From assembly GCF_020510625.1 (NCBI RefSeq), contig NZ_CP075191.1, forward strand, positions 2,146,001-2,210,000: a stretch of DNA of 64,000 bases, given 5' to 3'. The notes beneath the pieces were generated by a model, which had not been told where the DNA came from, searched no databases, and was given only the letters and a program-made list of their open reading frames with translations. A program made the translations under genes and the position numbers. Below, piece after piece: positions 18,769 to 28,121 of the stretch. Source of the DNA: Ferribacterium limneticum (GTDB taxonomy: Bacteria; Pseudomonadota; Gammaproteobacteria; Burkholderiales; Rhodocyclaceae). How positions within the stretch are numbered: the first letter of the stretch is position 1; every line of letters starts with the position of its first letter.

Positions 18769-20208
18769 TCAAGCGGTCCGCCCCCGCACGATGTTCAAGA
18801 CTTCCAGCAAGCCCTGCCGGTTGACTACCCATGCCGTAAGACCGTAAGACAGTGCGCCCGTTAAGATCAGGAGCACAAGATTTTCAAGTGAAGATAGCGT
18901 CGATATATATCGCGTTGCAGCCACTGCTCCGTACATGGCCGTGCTACACAGCAGAGAGGGGAGCATGGTGGCTATCAGTGCACGGGTCGCCACTTCCAGA
19001 TGAGGACTCGATCTGTACAAATTCCAAAAGAATACGATCGGGAAAACAAAGACCCACGACAAGCTGAGCGCCACAAGGCCGTAACGGTAAGTCACGATGA
19101 AGGCGAGGCACATTACGACGGCGGTGGTACAGATGTTCCGGAAGCTGACGTCCGCCCGCCCTACTGATTGCAACCCGCCGGCGACGAATACGGAGAGTAC
19201 GCGCAACGGCATCATGAGACAGATCATGGCGAGGGGCACAATGGCTTCCTCCCAGGTTTCGCCGAGAAGTGTCCTCACCAGTTCGGGGGCAACACACGAG
19301 ATGCCCCACATGACGGGGAAAGCAAACAGGCTCAGGGTGCGCATGCCCTTCAGGAGATAGCTGCCGACTTTGCCGCCTTCCCGGTGGACCTTGGACAATG
19401 CTGGCGTACCGACCTGGTTGAGTACGGCAGAAATGCGGGCGGCCGGGAGCGATGCCAATTCCATCGAAATCGAGTAGATGCCCAGCGCATGCCCACCCAG
19501 CATTTTGCCGACAATAAAGGAATCGGCCTGGGAATAGAAAAACCAGACAAACTGGTGCTGCGCCACGTTACGTCCAAAATGGAACATTTCTCCGCAACCG
19601 GAGAACTCGAATATTGGCATACCAACCGGTCGCACCAGGAAATTCAGTCCGATTGCGCGGATGACCGCAATGGCAATGCTGCCCCAAGCCAGCGCGTATA
19701 CGCCGTATCCGTAGTAGGCCATACCGAGCGTTAGCAGGGAGCCGCTCAAGCTGGCTGAAAAATCGACTATGGCGCGACCACCAAAGGACATCTCCCTTGC
19801 CAACAGGGCGGACGGAACGACTGCAAAGGCAGCAGGCACAAACTGCAAGGCGATCACCTGAATGACCTGCAACAGGTCCGGCGATTCGAAAAAGGCCGAG
19901 GCGAGCGGCGCAGCAACCATCGCCATCAGGACGAGTACCACGATATTCGAGAGCAGCACGATACCGAATATCTGACGTAACTGCCGGTCGGAGACATCCT
20001 TGGTCCTGACGAGTGCCGAGCCAAGACCGATTTCTGAGAGCAATCCGAAAAAAGAACTGAAAATCGACGCCAACGCCATCAGACCGTATTGGTCCGGAAC
20101 GACAAGCCTCATCACGTAGATGGTGATGGCCCATGTCACAAGCTGTGTCGCAAGGCGACCGACCACAGTCCATTTAAGGCCCGTGAGAAACTGGCTACGA
20201 AGGCTCAA
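18769..20208 (-). CDS. Polysaccharide flippase, Wzx/PST (MATE/MOP) family
   Basis: A 479-residue protein with 12-14 hydrophobic segments and the N-terminal signature of lipopolysaccharide exporters (GLKWTVVGRLATQLVTWAIT, then VVPDQYGLMALASIFSSFFG). FHFGRNVAQHQFVWFFYSQA in the middle also fits the WzxC-type subfamily. It should flip undecaprenyl-linked repeat units to the periplasmic face, where the ligase/polymerase at 8519 acts. Confidence 0.9.
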   Translation of the reverse strand: MSLRSQFLTGLKWTVVGRLATQLVTWAITIYVMRLVVPDQYGLMALASIFSSFFGLLSEIGLGSALVRTKDVSDRQLRQIFGIVLLSNIVVLVLMAMVAAPLASAFFESPDLLQVIQVIALQFVPAAFAVVPSALLAREMSFGGRAIVDFSASLSGSLLTLGMAYYGYGVYALAWGSIAIAVIRAIGLNFLVRPVGMPIFEFSGCGEMFHFGRNVAQHQFVWFFYSQADSFIVGKMLGGHALGIYSISMELASLPAARISAVLNQVGTPALSKVHREGGKVGSYLLKGMRTLSLFAFPVMWGISCVAPELVRTLLGETWEEAIVPLAMICLMMPLRVLSVFVAGGLQSVGRADVSFRNICTTAVVMCLAFIVTYRYGLVALSLSWVFVFPIVFFWNLYRSSPHLEVATRALIATMLPSLLCSTAMYGAVAATRYISTLSSLENLVLLILTGALSYGLTAWVVNRQGLLEVLNIVRGRTA

Positions 20209-20235
20209 TCGGATAACCCTGGCGGAACCGGCACG

Positions 20236-21423
20236 TCAGGCAGCCTTCAGATCGAGTTCCATCAACTGTGCGTCGGCACAAAACTTGGCTGCCCAGTTGA
20301 GGTATTCAAATCGACCGTAGTGTCCATTCACGGGATAAGCACCGCGAATGCCGCCAATCACGTCAGCCGATCCAGCCAGATGCACGCTACGGCGCACATA
20401 GCGATTGGCTAGACACGCTGCTTCGGCGTAGGCCCGGTTTCCGGTAATGGCATGAAGGATGAACCAGCAAGCCGCGATTTGAACATTTCCGGTCAAGCAT
20501 ACCCAATCTACCGCGGGTTGCCAGTTGCTATCGAGACGACCGGCAATCCGGCCATCTGCTTCGATGATGCGTAACAAGGCCTGCGCGGTACGTTCAGCCG
20601 CCTGCAGAAGATCCGCTTCGCCAGAAAGGCGATAGGCTTCGATGACACCGCGAAGTACGTATCCGATGGTGTGCGTCAGCGGACGATCCGGCTCGTCCAG
20701 GCAGTTACTGGCGAACCAACCATTCGCCTGTTGCTTGGTAAGCGCCCAACGCACCTGTTTGAGACCTGCTTCACCAAAACCGGCATCTGGATTTACACGC
20801 GCTGCCTCGAAAAGCCCCCAGGAAACGTGAGTTTCGTAGGCTTTTTCACCCGGTGCTGCAAAGGGTGTTGGGTGTTTGCGCCAGCAGCCGTCGGCATCAA
20901 GCGAGTCTCTCAGCCACGCTGCCGCACGGTTCATCGGATCAAGGTAGCTGGCGCCGAAGCGACGAGCTCCAGCTGCGAGTCCCATCAGGATTTGACCGGT
21001 GTTGAAGGTGACCGGAACGCGCGGGGAACCGTCAACCTTGCCACCCTGGAACCCTCCCTCGGGAAACTGAATGGATACCAGCCAATCAAGCATCGTTCGC
21101 GCATTGGCAAGCAGCACTTGGTCATTGGTTCGATCTGCATAGGCAATCAGTGTCGGCACGATGTAACCACTGGTTTCCGGGTAAGAACTAGCCCAGCCAT
21201 GAACAAGGCTGAAATCCCTCGCTGAACCACCGTCGCGAAATTTCGAGCACTCCTGGGAGCGAATAAGCCACTGTATGTTTGCTGCGGCCACCGCCTCCGG
21301 TCCAGCGTCATATTCCGGCAGCCCTACGCGGTCGAGTTCTAGTTGTTGGCGAGCAGGAGCCGGCAGCTTTGGCTCATCGATCAGGCGCTCTTTGAGTTGT
21401 GTCGCGAATTGCTTGAGTCCCAT
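20236..21423 (-). CDS. Unknown protein with an alpha/alpha-barrel-like repeat pattern
   Basis: A 395-residue soluble-looking protein. It shows repeated helical hairpins with conserved Gly/Asp turns (PEGGFQGGKVDGSPRVPVTF, TGQILMGLAAGARRF, VSWGLFEAARVNPDAGFG, HTIGYVLRGVIEAYRLSGEA), as in six-hairpin glycosidases, glucuronyl epimerases and prenyltransferase-like barrels. No signal peptide is seen. A role in modifying a glycan is suggested by position between the flippase and glycosyltransferase genes only. I do not recognise a specific family. Confidence 0.6.
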   Translation of the reverse strand: MGLKQFATQLKERLIDEPKLPAPARQQLELDRVGLPEYDAGPEAVAAANIQWLIRSQECSKFRDGGSARDFSLVHGWASSYPETSGYIVPTLIAYADRTNDQVLLANARTMLDWLVSIQFPEGGFQGGKVDGSPRVPVTFNTGQILMGLAAGARRFGASYLDPMNRAAAWLRDSLDADGCWRKHPTPFAAPGEKAYETHVSWGLFEAARVNPDAGFGEAGLKQVRWALTKQQANGWFASNCLDEPDRPLTHTIGYVLRGVIEAYRLSGEADLLQAAERTAQALLRIIEADGRIAGRLDSNWQPAVDWVCLTGNVQIAACWFILHAITGNRAYAEAACLANRYVRRSVHLAGSADVIGGIRGAYPVNGHYGRFEYLNWAAKFCADAQLMELDLKAA

Positions 21424-21539
21424 GTTCGGTCAATGCTTTATTTGATAAGTTGGTCAAGAAGTCTGAATAGTTTGGTCGTTCGCGACTTCCCTGATTTTAG
21501 CGCGGCAGCCTCGCTGGCGACGCTTAAACGAGCACTAAG

Positions 21540-22078
21540 GCGCCAAGCATCGAATAGGTTCTCGAGCTTATGACGGCCCGCTCATCGAGGCGAAGATGTA
21601 TTTTCCTGGTCAAAGGATCACACGCCCCCTTGCTCAGTCGTGGAAGTCCGGAAATCCATCCCTCCCCGCAGCAAACAGCTACGCTTCTGCCAACTAAGCC
21701 CGATGCTATGGGCTGTTGCTGTTGGAAAGGTCGAGATGACCGCCTCCGGTCGATTCTTGCTAATTATTTTCATACCTGACCAGACACACGCTGGCCACCA
21801 GCTAACCCAGCCATCCAGTGGATGGTATTTTCCGCCAATCGCCAAATACGGTGATGTATCAAGCCAGAATGCCGCAACAACACCAACATCCTTCGGTATT
21901 TGCCCTGCTGGGATGGACCGATAGTTTGATGGGTATTGGGTGAAACGGTGCAGGTCAGCGGCTCACGCCAGAACTCACGTAAGAGGGTACGGAAACTCGA
22001 GGCAAGCAGAATGCCGCTGATGACGCAAACAGGAGGGAAGTGGTGCGCGTTACTAAAGACCCGCTTGTTGTTGTCCAT
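21540..22078 (-). pseudogene. Decayed glycosyltransferase, duplicate of the 22533-23807 gene
   Basis: Translated fragments in more than one minus-strand frame align with the first half of the intact neighbour. HHFPPVCVISGILLASSFRT with WREPLT matches YHFPPLAGSSGIQRTLRFVQ with WEPLVLT, and IGGKYHPLDG, NRPEAVISTFPTATAHSIG and MDFR match IGGRYFNWMAQ, YRPDAIWSTYPIATAHLIG and ADFR. Fragment RLDERAV near 21580 continues the match to RVEEKAV. Frameshifts and stops separate the pieces and the C-terminal half is missing. This is the remnant of a tandem duplication. Confidence 0.7.
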
Positions 22079-22532
22079 GTCTTTCTTTTAACTCCATTGC
22101 CGTTATTGGCATCACCCCGAGACACAACGTTGTAACGAATGGCTTTGGCACGATGGGCTCACGATTCAGAACAACATCCTACTCAAAAGAACAGTGAATC
22201 ATATTACATAAGCAAGTCGCCCCCACTTATCTCAGCACTCATTTATCGCCCGATGATACGGATAGCCCGAAAAATCGCCCGTGAAATACTACTCAAAGAG
22301 CATGCCAAATCATCATCTGCAGAGAATTGGCGACAGCTATTACATTTTGAATGCGGGCATTTTGGCACGTGACCACCTCCAATACTCCGGGAAGGGACCC
22401 CAAGTAAACAACCTACTGAGACATTACAGCTAAGGATTGTCTGAACAAGTCAAAACATTCGACCCAGAATCCACTTAACTCATTGTTTTAAAAATATAAC
22501 AATATTCGTAACGGCACTTACCCAGACCATCC
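22079..22532. other. Non-coding stretch, no gene supported
   Basis: About 450 bases, richer in A and T than the surroundings, between the decayed and the intact glycosyltransferase copies. A 77-codon plus-strand frame (22139-22372) exists but has no recognisable domain, no clear ribosome-binding site and lies against the direction of the operon; I do not call it. No convincing promoter or terminator was found by eye. Confidence 0.5.
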
Positions 22533-23807
22533 CTAACCCGTTCCATGATCCAATACGGAGTTCAAAAACCCTGAGAGTGACAAACATCTTCCTCGACGTG
22601 AGCACTGTTCAACGGCCTCAATATCCGGAATAGGAGCGTCGTTTTCTTGCAAAGAGTGAATCCACTCTTTTAGGCCTGATTCAATTCTATCAGCGCTATC
22701 CAAATCACATATCCAGTGAAGGCCTGCTTGCCTCAATACATTAGCTGTATCCCCCAAGGGGTCTGTAAGCGCAACAATCGGCCGGCGAGCCCGAAGATAT
22801 TCATATATTTTGGCTGGAATTTGTTCGTTACAACTTGAAGCCTGAAGTACCAACAAAGCATCGGCCCGAAGCATTTCAGCGAGCGCTTCGCGATAGGGAA
22901 GCGAGCCACATACTTCAACAAAATCGGATACGCCATGCTCAGTAGCAAGAGAGTGCAGCAACTCTTCGTGAACTGCTGCGCGAAATCGAATCTTGATATC
23001 ACCTTTTTCAATAAACTTTTGATCCTTGAGCTTTGCAAGCACGATGAATAGTTGTCTGGGATCTCGCTCTTCTGGATAAACGATGCCGCTATGCAAAAAA
23101 GTTAGGCAACCAGGATTGAGCTGATTATTGGTATCACCATCCGTTGTCACGCTCGAAAAGCTCTCTTCGTCATAACCGTTCTCTAGCACGATCATTCGAT
23201 CTGCTTGTTGAGGGTATCTCTCCTGATACATGCGAGCAGCCCCTGGCGTTGTAAAAAGGCATAGTTTGGCTAACTCAACTGCCTTCTCTTCAACTCGCTT
23301 GAAACTGCGCCATGTCTTTTCATCCGCCGGATATCCTTCTTGCGCCATTGGGTCACGGAAGTCGGCAATCCATGGGAGATTTGTCTTTTCACATAATTCC
23401 GCACCGATGAGATGGGCGGTTGCAATCGGGTATGTAGACCAAATTGCATCCGGCCGATATTGCTGGATCATTCTCAAGCCTTCGCGCACAGCCGAATATT
23501 TCCAACTAATCCAACGATCTGGTTGCGCCATCCAATTGAAATATCGCCCGCCGATTGATAGGTGCCTGGCTGTATCAAGCGCTAACGTCCTTCGTACGAC
23601 GGTTCTTGGGGGGATTTCGGCCAATAAATCGTCGCTCGTCGATTCATATGCCTTCTGATCCGCAGTAAGAACCAAAGGCTCCCACCCAAAATTTGGCAAG
23701 TGTTGGACAAAACGCAAAGTTCGCTGGATACCACTACTCCCGGCCAACGGGGGGAAATGGTAAGCAATCATGAGAACACGCTTCATTGGCATATTTTGGG
23801 ATTCCAA
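22533..23807 (-). CDS. Glycosyltransferase, GT4-like
   Basis: A 424-residue transferase. MKRVLMIAYHFPPLAGSSGI is the usual N-terminus; two in-frame ATG codons inside the first eight residues (23792 and 23786) are alternative starts. The donor half contains FLHSGIVYPEERDP, VCGSLPYREALAEMLRADAL and IPAKIYEYLRARRPIVALTD, typical of GT4 enzymes. The gene is the intact copy of the decayed fragment lying just downstream. It presumably adds a sugar to the polymer repeat unit. Confidence 0.83.
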   Translation of the reverse strand: MESQNMPMKRVLMIAYHFPPLAGSSGIQRTLRFVQHLPNFGWEPLVLTADQKAYESTSDDLLAEIPPRTVVRRTLALDTARHLSIGGRYFNWMAQPDRWISWKYSAVREGLRMIQQYRPDAIWSTYPIATAHLIGAELCEKTNLPWIADFRDPMAQEGYPADEKTWRSFKRVEEKAVELAKLCLFTTPGAARMYQERYPQQADRMIVLENGYDEESFSSVTTDGDTNNQLNPGCLTFLHSGIVYPEERDPRQLFIVLAKLKDQKFIEKGDIKIRFRAAVHEELLHSLATEHGVSDFVEVCGSLPYREALAEMLRADALLVLQASSCNEQIPAKIYEYLRARRPIVALTDPLGDTANVLRQAGLHWICDLDSADRIESGLKEWIHSLQENDAPIPDIEAVEQCSRRGRCLSLSGFLNSVLDHGTG

Positions 23808-23955
23808 GCATCCGGCGATGCCGATACGGCCCCGGAGAGAGTGTAGAGTGAAAAATTAGCTTTCAGCTATCTGGAGCGGAAAGTCTAGACTCCAAATTGC
23901 ATATCCTGTGTGAATTGAAACACAGTCAGAATATGGATTCTGAAGACAAGAGGAC

Positions 23956-25635
23956 TCAGTTGAAATTTCTGATTGCGTAGCCAGCCCGATGACTTTGAAG
24001 CCATTGCTCAAGCATCATTGATATCCAGATCATCTCTCCGTAGTAACCGGGGTGCTCTTGGAGGTGCTTGCTGAAGAGCCGCTCGACAAATTCGGCACGA
24101 AGAATTCCACGATCAACCAGCCCCATGACAGAGTTTCTGGCCAGCTTTCTCAATGCATCGTGACGAGTCAGCCACACGCCAAAGGGAAGACCGAATCCTT
24201 GCTTTTTTTTGACGATGATTTCATCGGGCAAAAATCCACGAAGCGCTTCCTTGAAGAACCAACGCAGCTTCAGCCCTTTAAGTTTGTACTCGACGGGCAA
24301 GCGCAATGAGAACGCCAGCAAATCATCATCAAGCATCGGGAATCCGACATTAATGCCAGCTAGGCGAGTAGTTCCACACACCTTAGGTAAATCGCTTTCT
24401 GCTAGCGTAAAACGCCAATCAAACGCTAGTTCCCGGTTAGTCAGATTGCAGGTCATCGCAGAAGACCAGACCTCTCGTTGAAGACCAAGAGGGGCACTCA
24501 GGTTAATGGATTGCAAAAACCCTGGTGTCAGCACCTGATCAACACCGAGGCGTGTAATCAGGTTGTATAGCTGAAGACGGTCTGGCATCGGAATGCTGGC
24601 CTGCTCAATATAGCTACTCCCTTTTTTAACCAAGGGGATTTGGTCCATTCCCGGCAGGCTGAATAAGGGCTCAAGAAGTCCTTTTTTCAGGAGGCTTGGG
24701 AGATGCCGATAGCTATTGAATATCCTTTGCTTGGCATAACGCGAATTTCCACCGAAGAGTTCATCGCCACCGTCACCGGCAAGTATCGTGGAAACGCCGC
24801 CCTCTTTTGCCATCTTTGCGCAGTAGTAGGCCGGGAGAGCTGACGAATTACCGAAGGGCTGATCGTAGCTGGATGCAACCATTGGGATGCTACTCACGAG
24901 ATCGTCTGGTGTGACGTAATACTCGTGGTGCTCGGTATTGAAATGGCGTGCTGCAATGCGTGCAAACTCCATTTCATCGTAACCCTCGGCCTCGAACCCG
25001 ATTGAGTATGTCGCTGCTGGCGCACCATGCGCGAGGCCAATCATCCCTGCAACAGTAGAACTATCTGTTCCACCACTCAGGAAGCATGCTGCTTTTCCTC
25101 CATCTAGCTGGCGAGCGGCTGCTTGCTGCAGAATCTCCCGGAACTCATCACGAAGCTTCTCGAAGGGCTGATTCCTGGCCTCTTCGAAAGCAGGTTTCCA
25201 ATAGGGCGCAACAGTTAATTGGCCATTTTCAAACAAAACATAGTGACCCGGAGGTACCCGATAGACCCCTTTGAAGATCGTCCTTGGAGATGGGATTGCG
25301 TGGAAATAAAAATAGTCAAAGATCGCTTGAGGATCAATTTCCGTACTTGCATCCGCCAATTCATCAGCGCGCTCGGCAAAGAGCAGCCGGCCGCCTACTT
25401 CGCGATAACACAACGAGCGAATGGCAAATCTATCAACAGCCATGAAGACAGTGCCAGCCGCTGTTTGCATTGCCACTGCAAAATCGCCGGCAACGGTATT
25501 GGGGGCTTCGGTCTTGTGGCGTTCAAAAGCATTTTGCCAGGCACTCAATACACCTTGGTTCGTCGCGACTTGCTGGATATCCGTATCGCGAAATCGCGGT
25601 TTTCCGAGTACTAGACAGGTCTGAATGGATGTCAT
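23956..25635 (-). CDS. Asparagine-synthetase-like protein, second copy without glutaminase Cys
   Basis: A 559-residue AsnB-family protein. It starts MTSIQTCLVLGKPRF, again without Cys2, while the synthetase domain has SGGTDS at 187-192, EYYVTPDDLV and ILAGDGGDELFGGNSRY. GVYRVPPGHY is the usual inter-domain segment. Like the protein at 16992, it should catalyse ATP-dependent amide formation independent of glutamine hydrolysis, or use ammonia from elsewhere. It lies between the VanZ-like gene and a glycosyltransferase. Some exosortase-associated AsnB proteins share this layout; the product is unknown. Confidence 0.82.
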   Translation of the reverse strand: MTSIQTCLVLGKPRFRDTDIQQVATNQGVLSAWQNAFERHKTEAPNTVAGDFAVAMQTAAGTVFMAVDRFAIRSLCYREVGGRLLFAERADELADASTEIDPQAIFDYFYFHAIPSPRTIFKGVYRVPPGHYVLFENGQLTVAPYWKPAFEEARNQPFEKLRDEFREILQQAAARQLDGGKAACFLSGGTDSSTVAGMIGLAHGAPAATYSIGFEAEGYDEMEFARIAARHFNTEHHEYYVTPDDLVSSIPMVASSYDQPFGNSSALPAYYCAKMAKEGGVSTILAGDGGDELFGGNSRYAKQRIFNSYRHLPSLLKKGLLEPLFSLPGMDQIPLVKKGSSYIEQASIPMPDRLQLYNLITRLGVDQVLTPGFLQSINLSAPLGLQREVWSSAMTCNLTNRELAFDWRFTLAESDLPKVCGTTRLAGINVGFPMLDDDLLAFSLRLPVEYKLKGLKLRWFFKEALRGFLPDEIIVKKKQGFGLPFGVWLTRHDALRKLARNSVMGLVDRGILRAEFVERLFSKHLQEHPGYYGEMIWISMMLEQWLQSHRAGYAIRNFN

Positions 25636-25690
25636 TGAGAGATTTCCAAAGTTATTTATCGCGAAATATTGGCAAGACGAGGCACTGTAC

Positions 25691-28018
25691 TCAAGCCCTC
25701 ACTTCCGGACTCCTGCCGGATCGCGGTTGCGACACCGAGGAGGCGCAGTTTTTCCAGAACGGGTAGTGCAGCAGTGCAACCAGGACGAAATAGGCGGTGA
25801 AAACAACAGCAAAATGAAGCCACAACTGTGAGCCGACGATATAGTTGTTGCGGTCCGGACTAAGAAGAAACTGCCATGCCGAGAAGACCTTTCCATATTT
25901 CAGGATCATCGGTTCCGAGCCAAACCATAGGCAGGCGACACTGCTGATCATCGCCGCAACAATCAAAAATAGCTTTGCAGGAATATGGCTTGGGCGAGCC
26001 AGCAGGCTGGCCAGCAAGGTAGCTGACAGTGAAGCCAGAAACGCCCCTGAAAACAGCAACATGGCATAAGGAAAATCGCCGCCACCGCGCATCAACTCGG
26101 TAAGGTTGTCGGTGGCTGCATGGCTGACAATAACTGCGTGTAGCGGCCAGGCAAGCAGAAGGGACCAGAGACACCATATCGCCAGAATCCCCTTCTGCCC
26201 CCCCCTGCTCAGACTCGCTGTCAGGATGATCGCACCCAGCAGAGGCAAGGAAATTGCGCAGTGCAAGGCCACATAGCGGCCTATCAACTCGAGATCCCAG
26301 GCCCAGTCGAGGACAGGACTACCGACGATATCGTGAATACTTTCCAGCGGCACGCTAAGCCGCAACAAGACCCAGTTAACCAAGGCATGTCCGATCAGCC
26401 ATAGCGGCAGGAAGCACAACGCTCGCGAGGTCGGATCAAATTTCCGGATTACAGGGAAATGGCCATTGATTAGCCATAGGAGCGCCATGCTTATGCCTGC
26501 AATCGAGAAAAGCCCGGCGATACCAGGGGCCACCAGTTCCTTGATGTTGTACGGGACGCCGGGCAGCTTGATCAGCACTGCCAGTCCGATGAAAAGAACA
26601 GCAAAAGCAATGAGCTGTGAATATTCTATAGACACAGGAAATGGGGTCGTGCTTTCAACCGAAAGCCCTGCTCTGGGTTCAGTTTGAACTGTCTTTGGCG
26701 TTGTTGATTTCAAAGTTTTCCAATCAACTGAGCGAAAGGTTTTGGCTAGGTGCAACCCGAGCCAGCCACCGAGACTGAACAATAAAATGTCCGTGGTATC
26801 GGCAACTTTGCCGGGTAGGAATAACTGGCCTGTTTCGATGATTGACGCCAGCATCAACATCAGCAGCCCCCCAGCGCGCACTGAGCCACCCGATTTGCTG
26901 ACTGCCATGCCAAAAATCAAACCACCGGGGACGAACAAGGCGATCTTGCGAATGATTTCGTTGATGGCGCGGAATTCCGTTCCTTGGTAGAGCGTCAGAA
27001 ATGGCAGTCTTGTCAGCATATCCTGCGCATTTTCGATCAGCACTGAGCTGACAGCAAAATCAAAGGGAAACCAGAAAACCACGACCATGGTTACTGCCCA
27101 GGCGCCCCAAGCGCGATACCAAAAACTCGAAGAGCGGCTAGAGATGATGGAGAAGAGCTTTCGTTCTCGACTCGCCAGATAACCGCCCAATCCTCCGCCT
27201 AAGGCAGCCAGCAGAGGATCGGTAACGTCAGTGACACGCGAATAGACAAACAGTTGGGCAAGCTCCACCCCCATTGCCAGTAGGCCGACATCAATCGCCG
27301 CCCCTAAAGACGACGATCGCCGTTCCATGGCAAGCAGTAAACCAACGGGAAGCCAGAGCAGAAGATCAGTAGCCAGTTCGTAAACAATTTCCGCCACGCC
27401 GCCTTTCAAGCCACTGAATGGAACAAGAACGAGGCGCCCTTCCGTCCATTTGTGATAAATCTCGACGGCGCTCACTGTTATATCGAGCGGCAAGATACTG
27501 AATAGCAGAACAACCAGCAGGTAAAGATGCAGGGCCTTTAACAGACCACTTCTCCCCTGCTCCGCTTGCCAAAGCGTACCCAGCCACTGCCCAACCAGCG
27601 CCCCCCAGCGCAATTGCGCTATCGCTCCGAGCAGCCCACCGAGGCTTAATGCCAATACGTCCTTTTGCGAAACAGTACGCGGTGGAAAATATATCTGTGA
27701 AAACTCGAGGAAAAATGCCAGTACAACCCCGGTTGCTACCGCCAAAATCACTGAAAGAAGCGCACCACAGCCTGGAAAGCGATGCCTGCACCAGCCCCCC
27801 AATAGAAACGTGAAGGGAATGAGCAAAATGCTGTTGGTTGCCCAATCCGTGGCCGATTCGATTGCTTGGTCGGCAAAAGGCAAACTGGCAAAGCGCTGAA
27901 ATGCATCTGCAAGCGGTAATGGAGAGAAATTCAGTGGCACCCAACTGCCATAGATCACAAACACCAGGTAAATCAGGGTACTTGCAGCCAAAATGCGGGG
28001 CATGGGATGAGGGCTCAA
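25691..28018 (-). CDS. Large VanZ-family membrane protein
   Basis: A 775-residue membrane protein, much longer than a single VanZ domain of about 150 residues. Two VanZ-like units are visible: one in the first 170 residues (LEFSQIYFPPRTVSQKDVLA, LSLGGLLGAI) and another around 330-430 (IIETGQLFLPGKVADTTDIL with LFSLGGWLGL); a third, weaker one lies between (GVELAQLFVYSRVTDVTDPL, LAALGGGLGG). The C-terminal 300 residues add about eight further hydrophobic segments. VanZ-type proteins are common in exosortase A loci but their chemistry is not established. Start at 28018 with an alternative ATG at 28003. Confidence 0.8.
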   Translation of the reverse strand: MSPHPMPRILAASTLIYLVFVIYGSWVPLNFSPLPLADAFQRFASLPFADQAIESATDWATNSILLIPFTFLLGGWCRHRFPGCGALLSVILAVATGVVLAFFLEFSQIYFPPRTVSQKDVLALSLGGLLGAIAQLRWGALVGQWLGTLWQAEQGRSGLLKALHLYLLVVLLFSILPLDITVSAVEIYHKWTEGRLVLVPFSGLKGGVAEIVYELATDLLLWLPVGLLLAMERRSSSLGAAIDVGLLAMGVELAQLFVYSRVTDVTDPLLAALGGGLGGYLASRERKLFSIISSRSSSFWYRAWGAWAVTMVVVFWFPFDFAVSSVLIENAQDMLTRLPFLTLYQGTEFRAINEIIRKIALFVPGGLIFGMAVSKSGGSVRAGGLLMLMLASIIETGQLFLPGKVADTTDILLFSLGGWLGLHLAKTFRSVDWKTLKSTTPKTVQTEPRAGLSVESTTPFPVSIEYSQLIAFAVLFIGLAVLIKLPGVPYNIKELVAPGIAGLFSIAGISMALLWLINGHFPVIRKFDPTSRALCFLPLWLIGHALVNWVLLRLSVPLESIHDIVGSPVLDWAWDLELIGRYVALHCAISLPLLGAIILTASLSRGGQKGILAIWCLWSLLLAWPLHAVIVSHAATDNLTELMRGGGDFPYAMLLFSGAFLASLSATLLASLLARPSHIPAKLFLIVAAMISSVACLWFGSEPMILKYGKVFSAWQFLLSPDRNNYIVGSQLWLHFAVVFTAYFVLVALLHYPFWKNCASSVSQPRSGRSPEVRA

Positions 28019-28121
28019 GACTTTTCCCTTTCACATGCAAAAACGACGAGCTTTATCCACTGAAGCTGGCCAACATCATTACTTGCCTGAATGCCTATTG
28101 GCGGTTGCAATACCCTGCGCA

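Noticed and set aside
22139..22372. 77-codon plus-strand frame between the two glycosyltransferase copies
   Set aside because: No ribosome-binding site or family similarity; lies against the direction of the operon in AT-rich spacer DNA.
22361..22385. TTTTGGCACGTGACC as a sigma-54 promoter
   Set aside because: The -24-like TGGCACG is present but no GC lies at the required distance for the -12 element.
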